Source: MGIIa-K1 sp964218365 (GTDB lineage Archaea > Thermoplasmatota > Poseidoniia > Poseidoniales > Poseidoniaceae). From it: a stretch of DNA of 64,000 bases. The notes beneath the pieces were generated by a model. It was given only the letters and a program-made list of their open reading frames with translations, made no database searches and was not told the DNA's origin. This document shows, one piece after another, positions 1 through 7,942 of this stretch (positions are counted from its first letter, which is position 1; each line of letters opens with the position of its first letter). The stretch is from NCBI GenBank assembly GCA_964218365.1, contig CAXPMI010000037.1:45802-109801 (forward strand), in the 5' to 3' direction. A program made the translations under genes and the position numbers.

Positions 1-147
1 AACTTCGTCAGTTGCGAGGAAATCATCGATGTTAACCTGAGCAGGGTCATTTCGGAAAGATTCCACTAAATCTGGGTCGACTAGTATCTCGTAGCGCTTC
101 CCGCCGTATTCATACCTTGCCAAGACGGCTTCGTCTAGGCTAACCAT
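1..147 (-). CDS. sbds: SBDS/Sdo1-family ribosome maturation protein (N-terminal fragment)
   Basis: The ATG is at 147 on the minus strand and the frame runs open for 49 codons off the left edge, so only the N-terminus is present. The residues MVSLDEAVLARYEYGGKRYE followed by ILVDPDL match the start of archaeal SBDS (shwachman_SBDS N-terminal domain), which helps release aIF6 from the large ribosomal subunit. A ribosome-binding site GAGGAGTGA precedes the ATG in the 3' end of psmA. The gene follows psmA by 8 bases, the common archaeal psmA-SBDS-exosome order, so exosome genes may lie beyond the edge. Confidence 0.9.
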   Translation of the reverse strand, partial: MVSLDEAVLARYEYGGKRYEILVDPDLVESFRNDPAQVNIDDFLATDEV

Positions 148-155
148 GAATCTGT

Positions 156-887
156 TCACTCCTCAAGTGGTTTTAGACGGTCGATTTGCTTGTTGACTTC
201 GGCTCTGTCTAATACTCTATATCCATCAGCATCGATTACTGAGACTTCAACAGCATCACGGTTCAACTCTTGGTCGTTAGCGTTTCTCAATGCTTCAAGT
301 CCGAGTTTCATTGCTGCGTTAAGAGTCAGGTTGTCTTTCCAATTCTTTTCGAAGTAATCGATGACAGTGTTCCTTCCGCTACCTATTGCTCCTGCGTGAT
401 ATGATTGGTATGCTCCAGATGGGTCGGTTTCAAACAGATGGATCCCGTTTTCATCTACGCCTCCGATTAGAAGTGCTGTACCGAATGGTCTGCTGCCACC
501 ATATTGGGTAAATGATTGCTTGAAGTCACAAATTTTCTTTGTTAGTATGTCTACTGGCACTGAAGCCGCATATGTGATGCGGTTTATTTGCGCTTCAACT
601 CTTGCTCTGGCTACTAGCTGTCTTGCGTCTGCGACAAGTCCGCTTGTAGCTATACCCACGTGGCCATCAATCTTGAACATTTTTTCAATAGACTCAGGGA
701 TAATTAATCGGCTTGCAATTCTTTTGTCACAGACTAGAACTACGCCATCTCTAAACTTGAGGCCTGCGGTCGTAGTACCTCTTTTTACGCTCTCTCTAGC
801 ATATTCAACTTGAAACAATCTTCCGTCTGGACTGAATGTTGTAATTCCGTGGTCGTATCCTCTTCCGCTCGGCTGCAAAGTGCCCAC
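156..887 (-). CDS. psmA: Proteasome alpha subunit
   Basis: This is the outer-ring subunit of the 20S proteasome (243 residues). The N-terminal segment GRGYDHGITTFSPDGRLFQV followed by EYARESVKRGTT is the alpha-subunit signature that forms the gate and the docking pocket for PAN, which is also encoded here at 55387-56607. I prefer the GTG at 887. The ATG at 932 would add 15 Pro/Arg-rich residues ahead of the usual short N-terminus and would leave only 9 bases to the divergent dph6. The GTG puts a TATA-like box at a sensible distance (see 913-920). It is cotranscribed with SBDS. The family assignment is certain; the start is inference. Confidence 0.95.
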   Translation of the reverse strand: MGTLQPSGRGYDHGITTFSPDGRLFQVEYARESVKRGTTTAGLKFRDGVVLVCDKRIASRLIIPESIEKMFKIDGHVGIATSGLVADARQLVARARVEAQINRITYAASVPVDILTKKICDFKQSFTQYGGSRPFGTALLIGGVDENGIHLFETDPSGAYQSYHAGAIGSGRNTVIDYFEKNWKDNLTLNAAMKLGLEALRNANDQELNRDAVEVSVIDADGYRVLDRAEVNKQIDRLKPLEE

Positions 888-912
888 CTCATGTGGCTGT
901 CCGGGTCGGGGT

Positions 913-920
913 CTTATCAA
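913..920. promoter_or_regulatory. Candidate bidirectional TATA element between psmA and dph6
   Basis: CTTATCAA on the plus strand reads TTGATAAG on the minus strand. Its centre is about 25 bases before the GTG of dph6 (942) and about 29 bases before the GTG proposed for psmA (887). That is the spacing of archaeal leaderless promoters in both directions. No other A/T-rich box is visible in this small divergent gap. It is a sequence-pattern call only. Confidence 0.4.
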
Positions 921-941
921 CCTTGGCGGCATGGGAGTAAT

Positions 942-1589
942 GTGAAGGTCGCAGTTCTGTCCAGTGGTGGAAAGGATAGTAGTGCCGCAATTTGGTGGGC
1001 CCAATGCAAAGGTTGGGAGGTAACTCACTTGGTTACAATGCTTGTCAAAGGTAGCGATTCTTGGATGTTTCAAATCCCAGGAACAAGCCTAGTGGAAAAG
1101 CAAGCGGAGTTGTGTTCTTGCTCATGGCTTGGGGTTGAGACCGACGGGGTTGCAGAGGTGGAAGTAGATGATTTAATGTCGGCTCTTTCTCTTTTACCTA
1201 TTGACGGAATAGTCTCGGGGGCAATTCGTTCAGATTACCAAAAAACTAGATTGGAAAGGATGTGCGAAGATTTAGGAATTAAGTCATTTACTCCTCTATG
1301 GCATCAATCAAGTGAGTCTCACATGGACAACTTGATTGCAAACGGATTCAAGGTTATGATAACCGGTGTGTCTAGTGAGGGACTCGGAGAAGAATGGCTA
1401 GGATGTATTTTGGATAAATCTTCGCTTGACAAACTGAAAAACTTAGCATCAAAGTACAGATTTCATGTTGATGGAGAGGGTGGAGAATACGAAACTCTTG
1501 TTGTTGCAGGGCCGCATATGAATGGTGAATTAGAACTCGATTTTGTAATTCAATGGGATGGAGTAAGAGGCCACCTTGATTTCATTTAA
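942..1589 (+). CDS. dph6: Diphthine--ammonia ligase (Dph6, PP-loop ATPase)
   Basis: This enzyme catalyses the last step of diphthamide synthesis on elongation factor 2, ATP-dependent amidation of diphthine. The 215-residue protein opens with the PP-loop SSGGKDSS at residues 7-14. It carries the family motif GEGGEYETLVV near the C-terminus (about residues 187-197), and its length is typical for archaeal Dph6. The start is a GTG: the preceding in-frame ATG would run into psmA, and the protein begins with the expected VKVAVLSSGGKD. It diverges from psmA. Confidence 0.9.
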   Translation: MKVAVLSSGGKDSSAAIWWAQCKGWEVTHLVTMLVKGSDSWMFQIPGTSLVEKQAELCSCSWLGVETDGVAEVEVDDLMSALSLLPIDGIVSGAIRSDYQKTRLERMCEDLGIKSFTPLWHQSSESHMDNLIANGFKVMITGVSSEGLGEEWLGCILDKSSLDKLKNLASKYRFHVDGEGGEYETLVVAGPHMNGELELDFVIQWDGVRGHLDFI

Positions 1590-1629
1590 TTGGAATGTTT
1601 GTGCATTATTTTTGACGCGGAATGTTCAT

Positions 1630-1648
1630 GTCCTATACTCATAGGGAC
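1630..1648. promoter_or_regulatory. Imperfect inverted repeat overlapping the purB promoter region
   Basis: GTCCTAT-ACTC-ATAGGGAC is a near-palindrome with one extra G in the right arm. It ends 5 bases before the purB ATG and contains the only TATA-like string there (CTATACT). It could be an operator or just a chance repeat. Confidence 0.25.
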
Positions 1649-1653
1649 TATGC

Positions 1654-3003
1654 ATGGCGTTCTGCCCTCTAGACTATCGATACGGCTGTCAAGAATTCAA
1701 AGAAATTTGGTCCGAATTGGGACGTCATCAGCGTCAACTTGAGGTTGAAAGAGCCCTGGTGTGGGCGCACAAAGAGATGGGAAAAGTCTCAGAAGAGGAT
1801 TATGCTAAAGTTGCTGAGATTGCAGTTCCATCGATAGTAACCAAAGAGAGAGTTTCAGAAATCGAAGCGGAAACCAGGCATGACATCATGGCACTGACTA
1901 AGGCTATGGCAGAGGCTGCAGGTGAAGCTGGTTGGTGTATACACCTTGGAGCAACATCAAACGATATCGTAGATACGGCTGTCGGATTACAACTTCGAGA
2001 TTCAATCATTCTACTTAGAAAGCAATTGTGTAACTTAATCGATGTAACCGCTAACCTTGCAGAGAGAGAGCGTAATACAGTAATGCTTGGTCGAACTCAT
2101 GGTCAGGCTGCAGTACCGATCACATTCGGACTAAAAGTCGCAGTTTGGTTGGATGAGATGAGAAGACAGTTGGTCAGACTCGATGAAGCAACACCTAGAA
2201 TTGCAGTCGGAAAATTCCTTGGTGCAGTAGGCACAGGAGCGGCTCAGGGTGATGGCGCTAGAGAGTTACAGAGGTTAATCCTCACACACCTTGGGTTGCA
2301 AGTTCCATTGGCAACAACTCAAGTTGTAGGTCGAGACAGGTATATCGAATATGTTTCTTGGCTATCCAACGTTGCGTGTACATGCGAGAAGATTCTGCAG
2401 GAAGTTAGGAATTTGCAGAGATCTGAAATCGCAGAAGCAGGAGAAGGATTTGATGTAAAAAAGCAGGTAGGTTCCTCTACGATGGCCCACAAAAAGAATC
2501 CAATAAAGTCTGAAAATGCATCTGGGCTTGCAAGAATTGTTCGCTCATTTATCATTCCAACGTACGAAAATGCTCTACTTTGGCACGAAAGGGACTTGGC
2601 AAATTCAAGTTCCGAGAGATTCACACTTTCTCATGCCTCTGCTTTGTGCGAAGATGTGATAGCAAAAACAGCAAATGTTCTGACAAATCTATGGGTTGAC
2701 GGGGAAAGGATGCTTGCAAACATTGCTAGTCAGAAAGGTCTAGTTATGGCTGAAAAAGTGATGATCGAACTTGTAAGCCATGGTGTAGGGCGTGACGAAT
2801 CGCATGAGATTTTGAGGTCTGCATCCTTCGAAGCAATCGCAAACGGCGAAGAATTGATTGATGTATGTGCTAGAACCCCAGCAATCGCAGCAGCGTTTAG
2901 TGCTGAAGAACTTGAAGCGATGTTCGACCCAGCTAACCATATCGGTGTCTCAGGAGAGATTGTAGATGAGGCTGTTGAACTAGCAAGAAATGCTATTCAA
3001 TGA
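1654..3003 (+). CDS. purB: Adenylosuccinate lyase
   Basis: PurB cleaves SAICAR to AICAR and adenylosuccinate to AMP, two fumarate-releasing steps in purine synthesis. The 449-residue protein belongs to the fumarase/aspartase superfamily. It shows TSNDIVDTA (about residues 101-109), GRTHGQAAVPITFG (about 147-160) and the signature loop SSTMAHKKNP (about 273-282) with the catalytic serine. Length is normal for the short archaeal/bacterial form. No other purine gene is adjacent. Its last 11 bases overlap the end of the convergent gene at 2993. Confidence 0.95.
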   Translation: MAFCPLDYRYGCQEFKEIWSELGRHQRQLEVERALVWAHKEMGKVSEEDYAKVAEIAVPSIVTKERVSEIEAETRHDIMALTKAMAEAAGEAGWCIHLGATSNDIVDTAVGLQLRDSIILLRKQLCNLIDVTANLAERERNTVMLGRTHGQAAVPITFGLKVAVWLDEMRRQLVRLDEATPRIAVGKFLGAVGTGAAQGDGARELQRLILTHLGLQVPLATTQVVGRDRYIEYVSWLSNVACTCEKILQEVRNLQRSEIAEAGEGFDVKKQVGSSTMAHKKNPIKSENASGLARIVRSFIIPTYENALLWHERDLANSSSERFTLSHASALCEDVIAKTANVLTNLWVDGERMLANIASQKGLVMAEKVMIELVSHGVGRDESHEILRSASFEAIANGEELIDVCARTPAIAAAFSAEELEAMFDPANHIGVSGEIVDEAVELARNAIQ

Positions 3004-3430
3004 TGGATGATTCATCAGTCTGGTTCATTGCATACCTTACCAATACCATCGCAATCAACGCCGATATAGTGAAAGCAATACCTACCATCTTTGACATTGT
3101 GTACCAGAGTATGATAACTCCGAATAATGAAACATATGCAACAACTTGACACAGCGCTGATGCAAAATTTAATTTCGATAGCATTTCTTCATTTAGTTTC
3201 CCTTTGTTTTCAAGCAAGAATGTGTAAATCAAAAAGTAAATTCCTTGGAACGGAATTGTCGAAGCGATGAGAGTCAACGCAATTTCTCTCTCATAACTGT
3301 AATGTTTCTCTTGTTCTATACCCTGAAAAAGCATTACTGCCGTGCTAGTTCCGAGAAGAGCAGCCATTATTGTCCATCTTTTGTCTTGTGATGAGGTTCT
3401 ACTCTCGACGTTGACAGAACCCTTGCTCAT
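2993..3430 (-). CDS. Hypothetical four-helix membrane protein
   Basis: I do not recognise this 145-residue protein. It has a polar N-terminus of about 20 residues, then four predicted membrane segments (about 21-38, 50-70, 88-108 and 112-130), a charged loop KGKLNEEMLSK between the second and third, and an acidic tail. No catalytic motif is apparent. The ATG at 3430 is the only good start. It is followed upstream, on the same strand, by another small membrane protein at 3506-3721, so the two may form a small operon. Confidence 0.75.
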   Translation of the reverse strand: MSKGSVNVESRTSSQDKRWTIMAALLGTSTAVMLFQGIEQEKHYSYEREIALTLIASTIPFQGIYFLIYTFLLENKGKLNEEMLSKLNFASALCQVVAYVSLFGVIILWYTMSKMVGIAFTISALIAMVLVRYAMNQTDESSIIE

Positions 3431-3505
3431 GTTTCACTCGTTACTTGGTAGGGGTTTGTATATTGCCCTTGATAAACAAGGTAATTCTGTGTTTTCTTTA
3501 CCAAC

Positions 3506-3721
3506 TCAGATGTACCTGAATCCAAGAAGTATTCCACCAGTTATTGTAGCAACGATCATGAGAAGCACAATCATAGAATGCGGGCCGTATTCGTTAGTAT
3601 CTTCAAGAGCGGTTTTCAGTAGTCCATCTCTTTTTATGCCAGCACCTAAACCTCCTGATTCAGAGAATTCTGGAAGTGGTCTTCTAGGGATTCGTTCTCC
3701 TTTGCGGAGTTCTCCGGCCAT
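3506..3721 (-). CDS. Small tail-anchored membrane protein
   Basis: This 71-residue protein has a basic, polar N-terminal half (ELRKGERIPRRPLPEF) and one C-terminal membrane segment (about residues 49-69) ending in FRYI. This layout, with a Gly-Pro just before the helix, resembles the Sec61-beta subunit of the archaeal translocon. The characteristic residues are too few for me to name it so. It diverges from the CBS-domain gene at 3779. Confidence 0.6.
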   Translation of the reverse strand: MAGELRKGERIPRRPLPEFSESGGLGAGIKRDGLLKTALEDTNEYGPHSMIVLLMIVATITGGILLGFRYI

Positions 3722-3778
3722 GTTTTGGCGTCGAGGGATTGGGTCTTATTGATTTTCATCATAAATTGGGAAAGCAAT

Positions 3779-4360
3779 ATGTTGGATGGTTATTTGCACA
3801 CAATCATGCAAGAGCCTACTATAGCCGATATGTCGATAACTGACGAGCATATTGTAGTGGCAAGTAAGACTCGCGTCAGTTCAATTTGCCAAGAACTCTC
3901 CAAAAATCCAGATTACGCTGTCTTGGTCAAGAAAGGTAGTGAAATAATTGGCGTTGTAACAGCAAGAGATATCTTCGCTAAAATGGCTGAAGGAATGAAT
4001 GCTACCAAGGTAAAGGTAGACAAAATTATGCGAACAGAAATCCTCACTTTAAGAGCAGACACTCCCCTGTCAAAAGGCCTTAACATGTTGAGCAATTTGT
4101 CATCAGACGCAGTTGTTGTTACTGACGCTGAAGGTGATTTCATGGGATACTTTTCAGTTAAGGATTACAGGGAAGCAACAAGGAAACTAGAAGCACACCA
4201 ACTGCTTTCATCTAGACTTTCAAGGTCTAGAAAAGCAATTTCCAAACAGTCGGAAGAAAACGAAGAAGCAGGTGGCGATTTGCTTGATTTGCTCCTCGGT
4301 GATAATCTCGATGAAGAAGAGGATGAGCATGAAGTGCCATCAATGATTAGTCTGGATTGA
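3779..4360 (+). CDS. CBS-pair protein with acidic tail
   Basis: This 193-residue protein has two CBS motifs (about residues 20-75 and 82-132; GVVTARDIFAKM and YFSVKDYREATRKL are the ends of the two modules), which together make a Bateman module that usually binds adenosyl ligands. A linker rich in Ser/Arg follows, then an acidic tail (DNLDEEEDEHE). No enzymatic domain is fused, so it is probably a ligand sensor for a partner. The ATG at 3779 is chosen because the upstream 18 codons are not CBS-like. The RadB-like gene starts 9 bases after its stop, so the two are likely cotranscribed. Confidence 0.85.
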   Translation: MLDGYLHTIMQEPTIADMSITDEHIVVASKTRVSSICQELSKNPDYAVLVKKGSEIIGVVTARDIFAKMAEGMNATKVKVDKIMRTEILTLRADTPLSKGLNMLSNLSSDAVVVTDAEGDFMGYFSVKDYREATRKLEAHQLLSSRLSRSRKAISKQSEENEEAGGDLLDLLLGDNLDEEEDEHEVPSMISLD

Positions 4361-4369
4361 GGTTTATCG

Positions 4370-4942
4370 ATGAAACTATGGCGAGCAAATTTAGATGGTT
4401 CCTCTATTCATCTTGCAGTAGAGGGTTCATGTGGAGGTACTACACTTGGACTCCAAATGGCTAAGCAGGCCATTTCTGATGGTGGCAGGGTACTTTGGGC
4501 CTCCCCAGAAATGCCAAATGCTACTCGTTTTTCACAGATATTTTCTGACATTTCTTTAACTGAATCCTCAAGATTTCATGCTATGAACTTGGTTGGAAAC
4601 GTTGACCAAGCTTTGGATTCTCTCCAAAAAACTGCGACTGCTTTACCAAACGTTTCTTTGGTTGTTCTTGATGATTACTGCCCAGAATCTGGTCAAATAC
4701 CAGGAGATGTAGTCGCTGCCGTAAACAATTTGATTGCAGAAACCAATTGGACTACCCTATTGATTTCAAAGGGAGGAGTGTCTATGGAATCCGAACAGCC
4801 AATTACTGCTAGGAGTAGAAATAAGATCAAGTCCGATGATGTCTGGTTACTTACTCGACCAAATTCGGATTCAAAACGAGTTTTATCCACTTCAGAATTT
4901 CAAACGCCATTGCGACTTGTAGAAGAAGGATTCATTCACTGA
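4370..4942 (+). CDS. RadB/RecA-like protein with degenerate Walker A
   Basis: The 190-residue protein follows the order of a RadB-type RecA core: a P-loop position (VEGSCGGTTLGLQMAKQA, from residue 17), a strand and motif LWASPEMPNATRFSQIF like the RadB segment after it, and a Walker-B-like strand SLVVLDDY (about residues 95-102). The P-loop lacks the lysine of GxxxxGK[ST] (G22-G23-T24-T25), so nucleotide hydrolysis is doubtful. RadB paralogues act as recombination mediators with RadA; this may be a pseudo-ATPase version. The assignment rests on motif order, not on an alignment. Confidence 0.6.
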   Translation: MKLWRANLDGSSIHLAVEGSCGGTTLGLQMAKQAISDGGRVLWASPEMPNATRFSQIFSDISLTESSRFHAMNLVGNVDQALDSLQKTATALPNVSLVVLDDYCPESGQIPGDVVAAVNNLIAETNWTTLLISKGGVSMESEQPITARSRNKIKSDDVWLLTRPNSDSKRVLSTSEFQTPLRLVEEGFIH

Positions 4943-5175
4943 TCTTCGTCTTCACCGAGCAACTTTGCCATTTCTTCTAGGGCTTCGTCATCCGGTTCAT
5001 CAAATTGCTCTGGGTTCTTGGCGGCACCATCCAATATATCGTCGCCAGCCACCGCAGGAGCAGCATCTTCTCTTGCCTTTGCAAGGTTTGCACGGCCACG
5101 GTTTGTGACATACCAAATCATACCTAACAAAGTAAGTCCGAGGATAATGTAGGTCATTTCAGTTGAATCTACCAT
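4936..5175 (-). CDS. Hypothetical single-pass membrane protein with acidic tail
   Basis: A 79-residue protein with a membrane helix at about residues 7-24 (TYIILGLTLLGMIWYVT), a short basic stretch, then a strongly acidic C-terminus. I do not recognise the family. The ATG at 5175 sits directly before the helix. The stop overlaps the convergent RadB-like gene by 7 bases. It lies just downstream of tiaS on the same strand and may be read from the same transcript. Confidence 0.65.
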   Translation of the reverse strand: MVDSTEMTYIILGLTLLGMIWYVTNRGRANLAKAREDAAPAVAGDDILDGAAKNPEQFDEPDDEALEEMAKLLGEDEDQ

Positions 5176-5215
5176 GGAGGGTGCTAGTAGTTGTTGCCTA
5201 TCAACATTTATGATA

Positions 5216-6328
5216 TCAGAGTAATGATTTTGCGAGATGTCTTCTTTTGTCAACTGGTGGTTGGGCCCATCCAGAGATTGGGGGTTCACGATTTTCAATA
5301 CTCCATTGCTCGTTACTTTTTTGCTTACACTTTGGACATCTAACCCCTTGATTGGTCCCCATAGATTTCATTCGATTTCCACATTTACAAAGTGGCCTTA
5401 AGTTTCGAATGGATTTGATTACTCTCATTGCTTCCAGGTGGAAATTATTCTCATACTCCATACCCATCCATTCGATTGAATCACCAACCTCCAACCATTG
5501 AGCAAGGTTATTCAAATCTCCCGATTCACTAAATGCCATCATACTTCCATTCAAAATTACATGTCCACCTTGAAGGACCTCTTTACTTTCAATGGTGGAG
5601 TTCTCTATGGATTCTATGTGGTCTCCAGTCGCTTGGTTTGTATTGAAAATTCGCAAACCAACGGTCGGAGCACTATTCTTCACTAGAATTTCAGTTGCTT
5701 GAGTAGCAACCTCTCTAGTCGTAGCCCTCACTCCAAACATTACAGGGCAGGGACCTCTAGGGGAAATTAACCCTCTTTTTGTCCTAGGGTCTCTACAAAG
5801 GAAAGTTCCCTCTAACTCATCTACCAATCTGAGAGCATCTTCACTAACCAATCGTTCCTTTTCTCTCCATGCGATACCTTCCCAAGTTGATGTTCTTGCT
5901 CGCCATGCACAAGATGCTGCAGCTCCGATGCGGCCTTTTCCGCCCCACTGATGCCCTCCTTCGTAAAAATCAACATTACCCCTGACCGCTTTCCAGTAGT
6001 ATTCTTCCTCTGGCTGGTTTTCAAATAGTGTCATCCCTGGGTCTGAAGGATATTGCTGTCTTTCTGAATGGTCAGATTTTGAGACTTGTCCTTTTAGAGG
6101 TAAGATTTTTTCAATCCAGTAATCATCTAGCCAATCGACAATAGTGTCGTCAGAATAGATTTCCACAGATAATGAAGCGTTCCCCCTTGTTCTTTGCGCA
6201 GCGAAAGGCCACAATCTTGTAAGTCGTGGCTCGCCGTACTCACAAGGTAAAGCATCTAGCAATTCATGGAAGACTAGGGTTGTGCAACCTCCTTCCAATG
6301 AATCTGTGTCATCGATGCCTAGCCACAT
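5216..6328 (-). CDS. tiaS: tRNA(Ile2) 2-agmatinylcytidine synthetase TiaS
   Basis: TiaS ligates agmatine to C34 of the CAU anticodon so that this tRNA reads AUA; it is specific to archaea. The protein begins MWLGIDDTDSLEGGCTT, the family's N-terminal signature. It contains the Gly-rich segment GGKGRIGAAAS (about 130-140) and a region HVILNGSMMAF before a C-terminal zinc ribbon (CKCGNRM ... CPKC). At 370 residues it is slightly shorter than many homologues. A GTG at 6337 overlaps the stop of the upstream gene as GTGA, but the ATG at 6328 gives the canonical N-terminus. It is translationally linked to the phosphatase gene upstream. Confidence 0.93.
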   Translation of the reverse strand: MWLGIDDTDSLEGGCTTLVFHELLDALPCEYGEPRLTRLWPFAAQRTRGNASLSVEIYSDDTIVDWLDDYWIEKILPLKGQVSKSDHSERQQYPSDPGMTLFENQPEEEYYWKAVRGNVDFYEGGHQWGGKGRIGAAASCAWRARTSTWEGIAWREKERLVSEDALRLVDELEGTFLCRDPRTKRGLISPRGPCPVMFGVRATTREVATQATEILVKNSAPTVGLRIFNTNQATGDHIESIENSTIESKEVLQGGHVILNGSMMAFSESGDLNNLAQWLEVGDSIEWMGMEYENNFHLEAMRVIKSIRNLRPLCKCGNRMKSMGTNQGVRCPKCKQKSNEQWSIENREPPISGWAQPPVDKRRHLAKSLL

Positions 6329-6333
6329 GTATA

Positions 6334-6954
6334 TCACACTGGTCTGAAGTCGTCTCCTTCATCGTTTTCCTTGATTCTGCTGATTACTTGACGAATTCCA
6401 ATGTCTTCGTCGACTTGAAACAGCCTTGCACCAACTGCCCATCCCGCTCCCATATCAGAATCTCTATCTCCGACCATAAGATCTAACTCGTGATGTGGTT
6501 TTGGTTTGTCTTTCCACCAATTTGGTAGTTTGTGCGTTTTACTTCGAATGATATCAGATGCTTCATTTAGCATTCCAGGTTGTGGTTTTCTGCATTGGCA
6601 GCGGTCCCTATTTCGATGCGGGCAAGTCATGATTACATCCACAATTCCAATTTCATCTTGCAGTTTTTTGTGGATTGCATGAATAGTATCTTGTCCCCAA
6701 AGTCCACGCATTATCGCAGACTGATTCGTAGTAATTGCTATTCTGTAGCCCAATTTTCTTAGGTCTGCAATGGCGTCTTTTGCTCCAGGTATGATTTCTA
6801 ACTCATCTGGTGAATTGATGTAATTGGGACTGCCATAATTAAGCACACCATCCCTGTCCAAGAATGCGATTGCGCCATTCCAATCCAAGTCAACCTTTCC
6901 AAGGTTAACTTCGGATATTGGGCCTTGCATGATTTCTTCTGTAATAGGACTCAC
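6334..6954 (-). CDS. GmhB/HisB-N-like HAD-superfamily phosphatase
   Basis: The 206-residue HAD enzyme has motif I FLDRDGVLN (about 31-39), motif II TTNQSA (about 74-79), a Cys-rich zinc loop (CPHRNRDRCQCRKP, about 110-123) and motif IV MVGDRDSDMGAG (about 160-171). This combination defines the histidinol-phosphatase / D-glycero-D-manno-heptose-1,7-bisphosphate phosphatase family. The substrate cannot be told; no other heptose or histidine gene is nearby. The asparagine in DGVLN and the zinc loop favour a GmhB-type sugar phosphatase. The ATG at 6954 is used; one at 6930 is possible. Confidence 0.85.
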   Translation of the reverse strand: MSPITEEIMQGPISEVNLGKVDLDWNGAIAFLDRDGVLNYGSPNYINSPDELEIIPGAKDAIADLRKLGYRIAITTNQSAIMRGLWGQDTIHAIHKKLQDEIGIVDVIMTCPHRNRDRCQCRKPQPGMLNEASDIIRSKTHKLPNWWKDKPKPHHELDLMVGDRDSDMGAGWAVGARLFQVDEDIGIRQVISRIKENDEGDDFRPV

Positions 6955-7006
6955 CTATGTGCGTTGAGGCAAAGCCATTACATGAAGGGGTGTTTAGCGT
7001 TATTAC

Positions 7007-7942
7007 ATGGCAGGCGACTATTTGGTCGACAGGTCGATTGCGACCATTGTTGGCGCAATCGGAATGGTCCTGCTATTCATCTGTTGGAAAAGCAGGAGTG
7101 GTAGGTTTGAGCCGCTAGCACCATTTGGATGGGTGATGACTGGTTTTTACTTCTTTAACGACATCACTTTTTACCTTGAACACAATGACCCCGTGCTATC
7201 TACAATGAGTGCACTTACTCTACCGGGTGCTGTAGGAATCGCACTTTGGGAGCGAAGGGTGACTGAAGAAAAGTACCAAAACGCATTACTTTGGTTTAGA
7301 GGCACTGTCGCAGTTGCAGGTCTACCATACCTGTTAATAGCACATGTACCGATTTTGAATGTAATGGCAATATGGTTTGTCGCATGGCAGTCTGCAGCTC
7401 TATTGTCATTTGCAGGAGGTGCAAAAGTAACGCTTGGGGATACATTTGCTAACCCATCTAACGGCCAGTCTGTAAATTGGAATGATTGGGAAGGCAATCG
7501 TTGGTTCCTAACGGAAGAGATGTCAGAATATTCTTTTCACACCGAGTTGTTGGTCAATGGAGAACCGATTTACATCAACTTCGTTCTTGCATGTACAGCA
7601 ATCCAGTCAATGATAATCTTCGTTGGCGCAATATCCGTCCTAGACATTGATTGGAGAAAGCGAGTGCGAGCGCTGTTTGTTGCTCTTTCTTTGATTCACA
7701 TTCTCAATCTGTTCAGAAATGCAGGCTTGATTTGGCTTCAAATGGGTTATCCAGATTGGAGATGGATGAATCTCTCAATCTTCGAATTTGGTCATGCATA
7801 TGCAGCAAGATTCGTATCATTGGGCGCAATGTTCCTATTAGCGCTAGTTCTGTTCGAAATGCTGCCTCAAATGCATAGAAATGTTTTGGCTTTGATGAAG
7901 CCGCTAGGTGTTGACCAGAAATCAAAAAAATCTCAGTCATAG
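7007..7942 (+). CDS. artA: Archaeosortase (ArtA-like membrane transpeptidase)
   Basis: Archaeosortases are membrane cysteine enzymes that cleave C-terminal sorting signals and attach surface proteins to lipid. This 311-residue protein has about seven to eight membrane segments and the catalytic set in the expected order: Cys196 in ACTAIQSM, Arg237 in NLFRNAG, and His263 with Arg268 in FGHAYAARF. A soluble outer loop (about 140-180) precedes the Cys. It resembles the ArtA/PGF-CTERM class, but I see no clear PGF-CTERM tail in this window. Its end overlaps the stop of the large surface-protein gene by 10 bases. Confidence 0.85.
   Translation: MAGDYLVDRSIATIVGAIGMVLLFICWKSRSGRFEPLAPFGWVMTGFYFFNDITFYLEHNDPVLSTMSALTLPGAVGIALWERRVTEEKYQNALLWFRGTVAVAGLPYLLIAHVPILNVMAIWFVAWQSAALLSFAGGAKVTLGDTFANPSNGQSVNWNDWEGNRWFLTEEMSEYSFHTELLVNGEPIYINFVLACTAIQSMIIFVGAISVLDIDWRKRVRALFVALSLIHILNLFRNAGLIWLQMGYPDWRWMNLSIFEFGHAYAARFVSLGAMFLLALVLFEMLPQMHRNVLALMKPLGVDQKSKKSQS

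Noticed and set aside
3506..3721. Naming the 71-residue tail-anchored protein Sec61-beta
   Set aside because: Layout fits, but the conserved residues before the helix are too few; kept as an unnamed membrane protein.
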